Part shown: positions 1 through 9,112 of the stretch, in pieces
How positions within the stretch are numbered: position 1 is the first letter of the stretch
Layout: the number at the start of each line of letters is the position of its first letter
Assembly (NCBI GenBank): GCA_002490835.1
Contig: DKUU01000033.1
Location: 13,392 to 77,391 of the forward strand
Reading direction: 5' to 3'
Origin: Lachnospiraceae bacterium UBA7196
Lineage (GTDB): Bacteria > Bacillota > Clostridia > Lachnospirales > Lachnospiraceae
Length of the DNA: 64,000 nucleotides
Made by a program: the position numbers and the translations under genes
Notes under the pieces: generated by a model
Database searches by the model: none
Told to the model about the DNA's origin: nothing
What the model saw: only the letters and a program-made list of their open reading frames with translations

Positions 1-672
1 CTCCATAACGTGACCTTCTCGGTCAATCCGGGAGAGACGCTGGCGATCATGGGCGAGACGGGCTGCGGCAAGACGTCCCTGATCCAGTTGATTCCCCGCT
101 TTTATGAGGCGACGGCGGGTGAGGTGTTGATCGACGGCGTCAATGTACAGGATATGAAGCTGCAGCAGCTCCGCAAAAACATCGGTCTGGCTACGCAGGA
201 CGTACTTTTGTATTCCGATACCATAGACGGCAATATTGCCTATGGTGACAGTCATGTCAGTCAGAAAGAGGTAGAAAAATTCGCGAGATATTCAGCAGCG
301 TCGGACTTTATCGCCAGAATGCCGGAAGGATATGACACGGTTGTCGGTGAACGCGGGGTGGGGCTATCCGGCGGGCAGAAGCAGAGGATCTCGTTGGCAC
401 GGGCGTTGGCCGTGCGTCCCGCGATCCTGATCTTAGACGATACGACTTCGGCGGTGGACTTAGAGACGGAAAAGCAGATTCAGCACGGTCTGGCGGAACT
501 GGATTTTCCCTGTACCAAGATCGTTATTGCGCAGCGGACCTCCACCGCGAAGGCTGCCGACCGCATTCTTATCTTACAGGACGGGCGCGTTACGGAAGCG
601 GGAACGCACGAGGAACTGGTGGCAAAGAAGGGGTATTATTACAGTCTGGTGCAATTGCAGACTGGTGCGTGA
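1..672 (+). CDS. ABC exporter subunit with degenerate ATP site (5' partial)
   Basis: The frame is open from base 1, so only the C-terminal ATPase domain is in the window; the membrane domain lies upstream. Visible motifs are Walker A GETGCGKTS, an intact signature LSGGQ, Walker B ILILDDTTS with Asp where the catalytic Glu is expected, and an H-loop reading VIAQRTS with Gln instead of His. These losses mark the non-hydrolysing site of a heterodimeric type IV exporter (TM287/288, BmrCD kind). The partner gene starts 24 bases downstream and has the complementary pattern, so the two almost certainly form one exporter at the cytoplasmic membrane. The cargo cannot be deduced; peptides or drugs are usual for the family. 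Confidence 0.93.
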   Translation, partial: LHNVTFSVNPGETLAIMGETGCGKTSLIQLIPRFYEATAGEVLIDGVNVQDMKLQQLRKNIGLATQDVLLYSDTIDGNIAYGDSHVSQKEVEKFARYSAASDFIARMPEGYDTVVGERGVGLSGGQKQRISLARALAVRPAILILDDTTSAVDLETEKQIQHGLAELDFPCTKIVIAQRTSTAKAADRILILQDGRVTEAGTHEELVAKKGYYYSLVQLQTGA

Positions 673-696
673 CAGGCGTTTTGAGGAGGACAAAAA

Positions 697-2478
697 ATGG
701 CGAGGAGAAATACATTCAGGGAAGATGAGGTGCTGGAAACACCCTTTGATATCAGGCATCTGTTTCGCGCTTCCGCTTATATCAAAAAGTATCTGTGGAA
801 AATGCTTCTGTCGCTCTTTTTGAGTGCCTGCGGCGGCATAGCGGCCCTGTTTGCGCCCATGGTGACGCAGCGGGCCCTTGACGAGGCAATACCCGACAAA
901 AACGTCAGGCAGCTTTTCCTTTTGGTGACGGTGCTGATATTGACTTATGCGGTCAGTATTGTGTTTACGACTGCCAGATCTCATATCATGATCCATGTCA
1001 GTCAAAATATCATCTATGATATCCGGAAGGATCTGTTTGCGCATTTGCAGAAGCTTCCGTTTCAGTATTATGACGACCGGCCGCATGGGAAGATTTTGAT
1101 TCGGGTGGTGAATTATGTAAACTCGGTTTCCGATATGCTTTCCAATGGGTTGATCAATGTGGTGTTGGAGATCATGAATCTGATCTTTATCGTGATTTTT
1201 ATGTTCTGCGTAGATGTTAGACTTTCGCTGGTGGTGCTGGCAGGTGTGCCGGTGCTGGCGGTCTTCATGCTGTACATCAAAAACAGGCAGAGGAAGGCGT
1301 GGCAGCAGGTATCCAATAAAAACTCTAACTTGAACGCCTACTTGCAGGAGAATATCGTGGGAGCAAAGATCACGCAGATCTTTGCCAGAGAAGAGGAGAA
1401 CGAGGAGACCTTTGCCGAACTGTGCGACCGCTGCCGCGGCGCGTGGATGAAGGCTGTCACTTACAGCAATCTGGTGTGGCCCGGCATCGATAATATCTCC
1501 GTCTGGGTGCGGGCGGCTGTCTTTATCTGCGGCCTTTTGATCTTCGGACAGGGGAATACGAGCCTTGGCGTAATCGTGGCAATCTCTTCCTACGCTTCCC
1601 GCTTCTGGCAGCCGATCATGAATCTGGGCAATATTTTTAATAACTTTATCAATAACATCGCTTATCTGGAGCGTATCTTTGAAACGATGGATGAGCCTGT
1701 CACGGTGGATGATGCGCCGGATGCGGTTCCCATGCCGCCGATTCAGGGAGAAGTCGTTTTTGAGCACGTGCATTTTGGCTATGAGGCGGATAAGCCGGTG
1801 CTGAGCGACGTTTCCTTTACCGTGAAGCCCGGCGAGAGCGTGGCGCTGGTGGGGCCTACGGGCGCGGGAAAGAGTACCATCGTCAGCCTTTTATCCCGCT
1901 TTTATAATGTGGACAGCGGCAGGATTTTAATTGACGGGCAGGATATCTCGAAGGTGACGATCGCTTCCCTGCGCTCTCGCATGGGCATTATGCTGCAGGA
2001 CAGTTTTCTCTTTTCGGGGACCATTGAAGACAATATCCGTTACGGCAGGCTGGATGCGACTTCGGAGGAAATTGTAAAGGCTGCGAAGACAGTCTGCGCG
2101 GACGAGTTTATTAGGAAATTCCCGAACGGTTATCTGACGGAAGTGAAGGAGCGGGGGTCTTTGCTCTCGCAGGGACAGATGCAGCTCGTTTCCTTTGCGA
2201 GGACTCTGCTGAGCGATCCGTCGATCCTGATTCTCGACGAGGCGACTTCCAGCATCGATATGCACACGGAGCGGGCGCTGCAGCAAGGGCTCAATGCGAT
2301 GATGCAGGGCAGGACTTCCTTTATCATCGCGCATCGGCTTTCCACCATCAAAAACTGCGACCGGATCATGTACGTCGATGAAGGCGGCATCCTCGAATGC
2401 GGGTCGCATCAGGAACTGATGGAGAAAAAGGGGTATTATTACAGGCTGTACACGGCCCAGATGGAGGATATCGCTTAG
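697..2478 (+). CDS. ABC exporter subunit with catalytic ATP site
   Basis: A full-length 593-residue half-transporter: six-helix membrane domain (about residues 25-320) followed by an ATPase domain with Walker A GPTGAGKST near residue 385, Walker B ILILDEATS with the catalytic Glu near 509 and H-loop IIAHRLS near 544. Its signature is altered to LSQGQ (near 489). In the heterodimer this faulty signature faces the partner's defective Walker B, giving one active and one dead site. The ATG follows GAGGA. The gene ends in a 4-base convergent overlap with the XRE regulator on the other strand. Function as heterodimeric exporter is secure; the substrate is unknown. Confidence 0.95.
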   Translation: MARRNTFREDEVLETPFDIRHLFRASAYIKKYLWKMLLSLFLSACGGIAALFAPMVTQRALDEAIPDKNVRQLFLLVTVLILTYAVSIVFTTARSHIMIHVSQNIIYDIRKDLFAHLQKLPFQYYDDRPHGKILIRVVNYVNSVSDMLSNGLINVVLEIMNLIFIVIFMFCVDVRLSLVVLAGVPVLAVFMLYIKNRQRKAWQQVSNKNSNLNAYLQENIVGAKITQIFAREEENEETFAELCDRCRGAWMKAVTYSNLVWPGIDNISVWVRAAVFICGLLIFGQGNTSLGVIVAISSYASRFWQPIMNLGNIFNNFINNIAYLERIFETMDEPVTVDDAPDAVPMPPIQGEVVFEHVHFGYEADKPVLSDVSFTVKPGESVALVGPTGAGKSTIVSLLSRFYNVDSGRILIDGQDISKVTIASLRSRMGIMLQDSFLFSGTIEDNIRYGRLDATSEEIVKAAKTVCADEFIRKFPNGYLTEVKERGSLLSQGQMQLVSFARTLLSDPSILILDEATSSIDMHTERALQQGLNAMMQGRTSFIIAHRLSTIKNCDRIMYVDEGGILECGSHQELMEKKGYYYRLYTAQMEDIA

Positions 2479-3536
2479 TCGGCGAGCAGCGCCTGAAAAT
2501 CTTCGCGGTCCCGCAGAAAATCATAGCAGGGTTCCCGTTCCAGATCGGACATTAATATTTGTGTCAGAAACGCCGACTGAGTAGTTTTTTCAGGCGGCGT
2601 TTTCCGGATACGGTTAAAAAGTGGGGAAGATGCCATATCCCAGACGGTCTGCGAAGCTTCCAGCAGCAGTTTTAACAGGCGGATCGTCTCGTCGGCATCC
2701 TGCTTTTTAACTGAAATCTGCAGCGGTGCCACATAGGCGTTGTATGGCCAGAGATCAAAGAGCGGCACCATCTGAGCGGCCTTGTCTGCGATGAGCTCCG
2801 CAGCCTGCAGATTCCCGGCGGCGGTCTCCGCGTCCATCAGTTTGTAGAGAAGGAGCTGTGCCTTATTCAGGGCGGTAAGGAGCATGCGCTGCAGATCTTC
2901 GGCCGCCTTTTCGTTTTGCCCCTGCGCTTCGTAGAGGCGGACCTGCAAAAGCCCTTTGTCCGCGACGGACTCTAAGATCGTTTCTTTGTCGGGCATATGG
3001 TCAAGGATGGCCTGCGCCTCGTCGTACCGGCCTGTTCGGATCAGACGGTTCGCCGTCAGATACTCCGCACTGCTACGTATTTTTTCATCTTCGCTTTCTA
3101 AAAGACGCCGATACCATGCGGTAATCTTTTCTTCATAAGGACGCTTTTCCTCTTCGGGAAGGTCCGCAAACACAAGCAGGCTGTCAAGCACCAGCGCAAG
3201 GCTGTGCAGCAGGGCTTCATTGTGGGGGTATTCGTGGATCTTTTCCACCGCTTTCTGAAAGCTTTCCGCGTAGCTTTGTTCTCTGGCCAGAGTGGAGATG
3301 TGTTCGCAAAAATGACTGATCTCCTCAGCGCCCATATCTTCGGTGAAGCATAGGAGCGTGTTCACGTCGGTTTTTAGTATGCGCGCAAGGGATGAAAGCA
3401 GGGAGATGTCGGGGTTTGTGAGGCCGTTTTCCCATTTGCTGACCGCTGCGGTCGATACGTTTAAGTAGGAAGCGATCTGTTCCTGAGTGAGGCCGAGGGT
3501 TTTTCTTTTTTGCTGGATGATTTTTGGGAGGGACAT
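2475..3536 (-). CDS. XRE-family regulator with long helical C-terminal domain
   Basis: A 353-residue protein with an N-terminal helix-turn-helix (about residues 5-60; core motifs LGLTQEQIASYLNVS and AVSKWENG) and a large C-terminal region rich in paired helices that resembles TPR-like repeats, as in quorum- or stress-sensing XRE proteins. The ATG follows a good ribosome site (AGGAG on the minus strand). It converges on the ABC exporter genes and overlaps their last codon by 4 bases, so it is not co-transcribed with them but may regulate them. No ligand can be named. Confidence 0.85.
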   Translation of the reverse strand: MSLPKIIQQKRKTLGLTQEQIASYLNVSTAAVSKWENGLTNPDISLLSSLARILKTDVNTLLCFTEDMGAEEISHFCEHISTLAREQSYAESFQKAVEKIHEYPHNEALLHSLALVLDSLLVFADLPEEEKRPYEEKITAWYRRLLESEDEKIRSSAEYLTANRLIRTGRYDEAQAILDHMPDKETILESVADKGLLQVRLYEAQGQNEKAAEDLQRMLLTALNKAQLLLYKLMDAETAAGNLQAAELIADKAAQMVPLFDLWPYNAYVAPLQISVKKQDADETIRLLKLLLEASQTVWDMASSPLFNRIRKTPPEKTTQSAFLTQILMSDLEREPCYDFLRDREDFQALLAD

Positions 3537-3565
3537 AGTGGGCTCCTTTCTATAAATAGGTGAAT

Positions 3566-3773
3566 GCGAAACTCATTCGGGGGTGTTGGGATTGTACAAA
3601 TAACATAATCAACGCAGACGCGCTTTCGCTCCGCTCCGAGCGTAGCAGACGCTAAACTCGTGAAAGACCTCGTTAAGCAGCTGACAGTTTTAATCCGAAG
3701 GATTTAAACTATACAAGGGTCCGCTTATGATTATGTTATTTATACAATTAAGTAACGTTGAGACGAGTTTCGC
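3566..3773. repeat. Intergenic inverted-repeat element E1
   Basis: Two 45-base arms (3566-3610 and 3729-3773) are inverted copies. The outer 9 bases GCGAAACTC are identical and the inner part is matched at AATAACATAATC and ATTGTA; the middle of each arm is diverged. The roughly 120 bases between the arms contain short hairpins (for example AATCC-GAA-GGATT) and a core that recurs in element E7 at 42.8 kb, including CGTAGCAGACGCTAA and AAGACCTCGTTAAGC with few changes. The right arm is also closely related to 41453-41506 (E10). No protein is encoded. It fills the 395-base gap between the XRE and PAS genes. Confidence 0.7.
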
Positions 3774-3931
3774 AATTTCAATATTGATATCTTGTAACAA
3801 TTAGATTGTAGCATGAGGAAATGTCCGCTACAATGGAGTATGTGTTAAACAATGGGAAAATAATATAACCGTAAGTTAAAAAGGGATAACGGTAATAAAT
3901 GGGAAGAAAGATAAGAACGGAGGAAAATAAG

Positions 3932-4303
3932 ATGAAGGAAAAAGATTTAGCGCCTTATTTTAAGAGTATCGTCGAGCAGGACCGCTGTGCGGTAGTGATC
4001 TGCAATTTGGAGCATGAGATCATCTACATGAATCCCGCGGCGAAGGAGCGGTATGCGAAGCGGGGCGGGGCCGCGCTGGTGGGAAAGAGTCTGTTAGCCT
4101 GCCACAATCCGCAGTCCGTGGAGATGATCAAAAAGGTGATGGAATGGTTTGCGGAGAGCGCGCAGCACAACATCGTCTATACGTATCATAATGAGAAAGA
4201 GAATAAGGATGTCTATATGGTGGCCCTGCGGGATGAGGCGGGGGAGCTGATCGGATATTATGAGAAGCATGAGTACCGGAATGCAGACGGGCGCGCTGTA
4301 TGA
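3932..4303 (+). CDS. Small single-PAS-domain protein
   Basis: A 123-residue protein consisting almost entirely of one PAS fold (CAVVICNLEHEIIYMNPAAK is the typical first strand/helix region), with no output domain. Such proteins occur widely in Firmicutes as stand-alone PAS sensors. The ATG at 3932 is preferred over an in-frame upstream ATG because GGAGGA sits 8 bases before it. An 8-base inverted repeat (ATTGTAGC at 3805-3812, GCTACAAT at 3827-3834) lies upstream and could be an operator. Ligand and partner are unknown. Confidence 0.8.
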   Translation: MKEKDLAPYFKSIVEQDRCAVVICNLEHEIIYMNPAAKERYAKRGGAALVGKSLLACHNPQSVEMIKKVMEWFAESAQHNIVYTYHNEKENKDVYMVALRDEAGELIGYYEKHEYRNADGRAV

Positions 4304-4337
4304 TCTTCGGTGAGGGGAGGGCGTATATCAAAACAAT

Positions 4338-4365
4338 GGGCACGGTGTCTTGAAACACAGTGCCC
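4338..4365. terminator. Stem-loop between convergent genes
   Basis: GGGCAC-GTGT pairs with ACAC-GTGCCC across a short loop between the PAS gene and the Uma2 gene, which face each other. No long T-run follows on either strand, so its strength as a terminator is uncertain. Confidence 0.5.
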
Positions 4366-4379
4366 GATAAGGAATTTAG

Positions 4380-4955
4380 TTACAGGAAGGAACTAAGATC
4401 CAGATAGAGATCTTCGTAAATCCCCACTTTGACCGGCTCGGTAAACGGATGAACATTGGGGCCGTCCCCGCCCTCAAAATCGTAGATGGTAACAATCTTT
4501 TTGGCAGGATCGACGATCCAGTATTCGCGGACGCCGGCAGATTGGTATAACATAAGTTTGCGTCCGTAGTCCATGTATTTGTTGCCGGGGGAGGCAATCT
4601 CGATGATCAAGTCAGGCGCCCCGTGACAGCCTTTTTCATCCAGCTTATCTTCCTTGCAGATCACGGTGATATCCGGCTCCACATAATTATGTATGTCGTC
4701 CTTCACATAGACGCCGGGCGCGATGACGACCTCGCAGGGGCCTTTGTGGTTCTTGATGTACATGTAAAGCTGCACATGAAGCTCGCCGAGTATCCGCTGA
4801 TGCGTGACGGACGGCGCCTCCATGATGAACATTTCCCCGTCGATCAGTTCGGCCTTTTCTCCCGGCGGAAGCGCCTCGATATCCGCGACGGTGTAGGTCT
4901 TTTTACCTCCTTCAATTACCATAAACTGCTCCTCTCTGTTACTGAATGCTTCCAT
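4380..4955 (-). CDS. Uma2 family protein (DUF820, PD-(D/E)XK fold)
   Basis: A 191-residue protein of the Uma2 family: YTVADIEALPPGEKAELIDG opens the domain, PDITVIC carries the conserved Asp and PDLIIEIASPGN plus REYWIVDP form the conserved core of the restriction-endonuclease-like fold. Start at 4955 is chosen because AGGAGG lies 7 bases ahead; a longer frame to 5063 exists without a comparable site. Uma2 proteins are common in cyanobacteria and some Clostridia and their role is not established; nuclease activity is inferred from fold only. Single gene, convergent with the PAS gene. Confidence 0.88.
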   Translation of the reverse strand: MEAFSNREEQFMVIEGGKKTYTVADIEALPPGEKAELIDGEMFIMEAPSVTHQRILGELHVQLYMYIKNHKGPCEVVIAPGVYVKDDIHNYVEPDITVICKEDKLDEKGCHGAPDLIIEIASPGNKYMDYGRKLMLYQSAGVREYWIVDPAKKIVTIYDFEGGDGPNVHPFTEPVKVGIYEDLYLDLSSFL

Positions 4956-5171
4956 AGAATGTCCTCCTTTTCCGCGGCAGAAGACTTCTATGGTCTGCTC
5001 CTGCCGCTGTTTGATTGTGGTTGAGAGTAAAGCGGCAGAAATTGCCTGAATGTGCGAAAGCACGGTTCATTAGATTACTCTTGTTGGAAGTATCATACTA
5101 TGATTGCAGAGAGAAGTCAATAGAAAATCATAAAATTTTTTAACAAAGATAAACGATATATCGTTTACTAC

Positions 5172-5212
5172 AAAAAACAGGAGGCATGACCATATTGGTC
5201 AACATCCTCCTG
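5172..5212 (-). terminator. Rho-independent terminator of asnA
   Basis: On the minus strand CAGGAGG pairs with CCTCCTG around an inner hairpin (GACCAATATGGTC), followed by a run of six T. It lies 39 bases past the asnA stop. Confidence 0.85.
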
Positions 5213-5250
5213 CTTTCTCGCTTTAATAGCTGTCAGCCGCCCAAAACGGA

Positions 5251-6261
5251 TTACAGTAACTGTATCCCATTCGCCAGCGCCTCCCTTGTCACATCTTCCG
5301 GCCAGAGGGAACACTGCACCTCGCCGATATGCGCCTTTCGCAAAAAGAACATACAAATGCGCGACTGCCCGATACCGCCGCCGATGGTGTAAGGCAGGGT
5401 TTCGTTGATGATGCCCTTCTGGAACGGAAGGGCGGCCCGCTCGGGACAGCCTGCCTTATCAAGCTGCGACAAGAGCGCGTCCTTATCCACACGGATGCCC
5501 ATGGAGGACAGTTCCAGCGCGATATCGAGCACGGGGAAGTAGACCAGAATGTCCGCATTCAGCGTCCAGTCGTCGTAGTCCGGCGCGCGGCCGTCATGCT
5601 TTTGACCGGATGCTAAGAGATCGCCGATCTGCATCAGGCAGACCGCGCCCTTTTCTCTGGTAATCAGATATTCCCGCTCTTTGGGGGTGTTGTTCGGATA
5701 ACGGTCCTCCAGTGCCTGTGTGGTGATAAAGTAGATATCATGGGGCAGGATCTCGTCTATGTAATCGTACTGGATCGCCATATACTTCTCGGTCTTTCGC
5801 AGCGCCTTATACACTAATTTAACTGTTTCCTGCAGATAATCAAGGCAGCGCTCCTCGCGGGAGATCACTTTTTCCCAATCCCACTGATCGACATAGATAG
5901 AGTGGATATTGTCGGTTGCTTCGTCCCTGCGGATGGCACTCATATCGGTATAGAGGCCTTCGCCGTGGGTAAAGCCGTACTTGCCGAGCGCCATACGCTT
6001 CCATTTAGCCAGCGAGTGCACGATTTCAGCGGGGGCGTCTTCCTGTTCCTTGATGCCGAAGGTAACGGGACGTTCCACGCCGTTTAGGTTGTCGTTTAAG
6101 CCCGAAGCCGGGTCCACGAAAAGGGGTGCGGATACCCGTAGCAGATGGAGCCTTTCCGCAAGCTGCACCTGAAAAAAGTCTTTTACGGTCTTGATGGCGA
6201 TCTGCGTATCGTGAAGATTCAGGGCGGATTTGTAGTTTTCGGGAATCAGTAAATGGTCCAT
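5251..6261 (-). CDS. asnA: Aspartate-ammonia ligase
   Basis: A full-length 336-residue AsnA, which makes asparagine from aspartate, ammonia and ATP in the cytoplasm. Family hallmarks are visible: LRVSAPLFVDPASGLNDNLN near the start, VHSLAKWKRMALGKYGF, EGLYTDMSAIRRDE, SIYVDQWDWE and, near the end, GGGIGQSRICMFFL, the class II synthetase motif 3. The ATG follows GGAGGT. It is monocistronic, with a clear terminator downstream, and diverges from the XRE/MCP pair. No T-box is visible in the 250 bases upstream; only a small GCGGAC/GTCCGC stem (6291-6307). Confidence 0.97.
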   Translation of the reverse strand: MDHLLIPENYKSALNLHDTQIAIKTVKDFFQVQLAERLHLLRVSAPLFVDPASGLNDNLNGVERPVTFGIKEQEDAPAEIVHSLAKWKRMALGKYGFTHGEGLYTDMSAIRRDEATDNIHSIYVDQWDWEKVISREERCLDYLQETVKLVYKALRKTEKYMAIQYDYIDEILPHDIYFITTQALEDRYPNNTPKEREYLITREKGAVCLMQIGDLLASGQKHDGRAPDYDDWTLNADILVYFPVLDIALELSSMGIRVDKDALLSQLDKAGCPERAALPFQKGIINETLPYTIGGGIGQSRICMFFLRKAHIGEVQCSLWPEDVTREALANGIQLL

Positions 6262-6514
6262 AAGTTACCTCCATGCCAGAGCTTTTTTGCGCGGACTTTG
6301 TGTCCGCATTTTCTTATTACCTATTTTATTTAACCGCTTTTCTGATTAGAAAGCAAGAAAAATCTGTCAGTCGATTGTTTTGGGAACATGCAAAGGGTAA
6401 AATAAGGGGAGACATTTTACGTCCCGTAATGAGAAATAAAACAATGCCCGTTTTATGTCCTGTAGACTGCGGGCGGGAAGTGATATATTTTTGCCGGAAG
6501 GAGGTCGCGAAACA

Positions 6515-7033
6515 GTGGATCAGACAAAAATAGGAATGTTTTTCAAGGAACTCAGAAAGGAAAAAGGGCTGACACAGGAACAGCTCGCGGAGTGCTTTGG
6601 GGTTTCCAGACGAACCGTATCGAGATGGGAGACAGGCAGCAATATGCCGGATCTGGATATTCTCATTGAGATGGCCGATTATTACGAAGTGGAACTGCGG
6701 GAACTGCTTGACGGAGAAAGGAAGGAAGAAAAAATGAATCAGGAATTGGAAGAAACCGTATTAAAGGTGGCGGATTACAGCAATGATATGAAGCAAAAGC
6801 TCACAAGGAATATGCACATCCTGTTTATCGGCGGACTTGCCGCGGCAGTCTTACACTTAGTTTTGGTGTTTACAGACCATGCCGATAATTTCCTCGGCGG
6901 TTTTTGTCAGGGGATTACGCTGGGCATGATGATCGTCGGTGTGATCATAACCAGCAAATATGCGGCTAAGATTAGGCTGTTTAAAAAGAGGCTTCTCAGC
7001 GGACAGTCGCTTGAAAACGAAAAAAACTTGTGA
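6515..7033 (+). CDS. XRE-family regulator with C-terminal membrane segments
   Basis: A 172-residue protein: helix-turn-helix in the first 60 residues (KGLTQEQLAECFGVSRRTVS), then a linker and two predicted membrane helices (HILFIGGLAAAVLHLVLVF and a later ITLGMMIVGVIITS). This fits the Clostridial class of membrane-anchored XRE regulators. The GTG start at 6515 is chosen because AAGGAGGT lies 9 bases upstream; in-frame upstream codons lack a site. The chemoreceptor gene follows after 37 bases, so the two are probably co-transcribed. The signal sensed is unknown. Confidence 0.82.
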   Translation: MDQTKIGMFFKELRKEKGLTQEQLAECFGVSRRTVSRWETGSNMPDLDILIEMADYYEVELRELLDGERKEEKMNQELEETVLKVADYSNDMKQKLTRNMHILFIGGLAAAVLHLVLVFTDHADNFLGGFCQGITLGMMIVGVIITSKYAAKIRLFKKRLLSGQSLENEKNL

Positions 7034-7070
7034 TAAAATATCTCTCGGAAAAATCGAGGGAGAGAAGATT

Positions 7071-9098
7071 ATGCGTTTTTTTGTCAATAGAAAACTGGCT
7101 ACGCGCATCGGGATCGTGACGACGGCGCTTACGTTTACGGGAATGTTTTTACTCTGGTTCATCGTTTCCAGCCGTGTCGCCAGAATCGTTGAGGGCAATA
7201 TTACGAATCAGATGATCGATGTGGTGGAATCGAGGGCGTCTATCATCAATGACTATGTAGCTTCCGCGGAAGAGTATATGACGGCCTTTGCGCTGGGCAG
7301 CGAGGTAAGGGAGCTGCTCGCCGATCCGGATGATCCTGCGCTTTTGGCAAGAGGGCAGCAGTATACTGAGGACTTTGCGGCAGTCAAAGGTATCTTTGAA
7401 GGCCTGTACATCGGTACGCCGGATACGCATATCCTGACGCACACATCGAAGGGCGCGATCGGCATAACCACCAGAGAAGGCGATTCCCTAAAGGAGTTTC
7501 AGGACACCATTCTGGCGGAGCCGAAACTGACCAATCTGGGGATCATGAAGTCGCCGGGCACGGGGAGCATGATCATTTCCATGTATTATCCGCTCTTTGA
7601 GGGAGAGAAGTGTATCGGTTATGTGGGCGCGGGCGTTTTTGCCAGCCGTCTGATGGATTCGCTGCTGGATCTGGAGATCGGCGGCCTGCCCAACAGCGAA
7701 TATGTCTTTTTGAATGTGGAGACGGGGACTTATCTGTATCATGAGGATGAGGCGCTCTTAAATACAGAAACAAAGGATTTAGGTTATCAGGAGATCATTC
7801 GTCTTATCAAGAACGGACATGATACGCAGGCGGGTACTTATTCCTATCGGGACGAAAACGGCATAGATCAATTGGTCGTATACAAATATCTGGCCGACCG
7901 TAACTGGGTCTTCATGGTGCGCGACAGTGTGGGAGAGGTCTATCAGGAAGTAGAGACGGTGCGCAGTACCGTCGGTATCTTCTGCGCGGTTGTCGCGTGG
8001 GTGATCATTCTCGTAACGCTGATGATCCTGCATCGGGAAAGTAAGGAATTGATGCTTATGGAAGGCGCGATCAGCCGCCTCGGTAATCTGGAACTGTCCG
8101 CCGATCAGGGTTTGGAAGCTTTTTACGGCAGGACGGATGAGATTGGTATGATCGCGCAGACGATCCACCGTCTCTGCGAATGCCTGCGCATGACCATCGA
8201 TGATATTGGCCGTATTCTGGGAGAGATGGCGGACGGTAATATCGCCGTGGATGTGGAGATGAACGAGCGCTATTACATAGGTGATTTCAAGGTCCTTTCG
8301 GAGAGTCTTAAGAGCATACGCACGAATCTGACGAGTCTCATGCGGGATATCAGGAGCATTGCAAACGAGGTAAACAGCGGCGCGGATGAAGTTTCCGAGG
8401 GTGCGCAGGCATTGTCGCAGGGCGCGGCAAGACAGGAACTTTCGATTAATGGCCTTGTTTCCAATATCACGGACATTACCGGGCAGATCACAAATAGCGC
8501 TGCCCGCTGTAAGGATGCAGGCGAGCTGGTTGACAGGGCGATGGGGTATGCCGTAGAAGCCGACAGGAAGATGGAACAGCTTTCCGCGGCCACAAAGAAC
8601 ATTGCCGAATCTTCCGAACAGATCGGAAGCATAGTCAAGACGATCGAAGATATTGCTTTCCAGACTAATATTCTGGCCATTAATGCCTCGGTCGAGGCTG
8701 CAAGAGCAGGAGAAGCCGGAAAGGGCTTCGCCGTCGTATCGGGCGAGGTGAGGAGCCTTGCCTCCAAGTCGGCGCAGGCTGCGCAAAATACGGGCGTGCT
8801 GATCAGCCGCTCGACAAACGATGTCAAGTTGGGAACGGAATCTACCTTAGACGCGATCTCTGCGATGCAGGTCATCGGCGAGTGTGTGCAGTCCATCAAG
8901 GCGCTGATGGATGAGATCAGGCTTGCCAGCGCGCAGCAGTCGGAGATGATCGTTTCCGTGGAAAACAGGATCAGGGAAGTTTCCAAAGTGATCGAGAGCA
9001 ATTCTGCCGCTGCGGAAAAGAGCGCGGAAGTTTCCAATGAATTATCCGGTCAGGCAAAGACGCTGAATCAGCTGATCGGCCGCTTCCGGATCCGCTAG
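7071..9098 (+). CDS. Methyl-accepting chemotaxis protein
   Basis: A 675-residue receptor: N-terminal membrane helix (about residues 13-33), an extracellular sensory region of Cache type (about 34-300), a second helix (VGIFCAVVAWVIILVTLMIL), a HAMP-like linker and a cytoplasmic signalling coiled coil. The hairpin tip EAARAGEAGKGFAVV, which contacts CheA/CheW, is intact. The ATG at 7071 follows GGGAGAG; the in-frame upstream ATG lies inside the previous gene. No other chemotaxis or flagellar genes are in the window. The ligand is unknown. Confidence 0.95.
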   Translation: MRFFVNRKLATRIGIVTTALTFTGMFLLWFIVSSRVARIVEGNITNQMIDVVESRASIINDYVASAEEYMTAFALGSEVRELLADPDDPALLARGQQYTEDFAAVKGIFEGLYIGTPDTHILTHTSKGAIGITTREGDSLKEFQDTILAEPKLTNLGIMKSPGTGSMIISMYYPLFEGEKCIGYVGAGVFASRLMDSLLDLEIGGLPNSEYVFLNVETGTYLYHEDEALLNTETKDLGYQEIIRLIKNGHDTQAGTYSYRDENGIDQLVVYKYLADRNWVFMVRDSVGEVYQEVETVRSTVGIFCAVVAWVIILVTLMILHRESKELMLMEGAISRLGNLELSADQGLEAFYGRTDEIGMIAQTIHRLCECLRMTIDDIGRILGEMADGNIAVDVEMNERYYIGDFKVLSESLKSIRTNLTSLMRDIRSIANEVNSGADEVSEGAQALSQGAARQELSINGLVSNITDITGQITNSAARCKDAGELVDRAMGYAVEADRKMEQLSAATKNIAESSEQIGSIVKTIEDIAFQTNILAINASVEAARAGEAGKGFAVVSGEVRSLASKSAQAAQNTGVLISRSTNDVKLGTESTLDAISAMQVIGECVQSIKALMDEIRLASAQQSEMIVSVENRIREVSKVIESNSAAAEKSAEVSNELSGQAKTLNQLIGRFRIR

Positions 9099-9112
9099 AA
9101 TCGATCAAAAAG

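Noticed and set aside
574..1773. Long open frame on the minus strand inside the ABC exporter gene
   Set aside because: It is antisense to a gene with intact transporter motifs, is rich in His, Arg and Ile as expected of a shadow frame, and has no ribosome site.
3899..3931. Longer N-terminus for the PAS protein
   Set aside because: The upstream ATG has no ribosome site, whereas GGAGGA precedes the ATG at 3932.
6262..6514. T-box for asnA
   Set aside because: No AGGTGGNACCGCG element or antiterminator stem is present on the minus strand.
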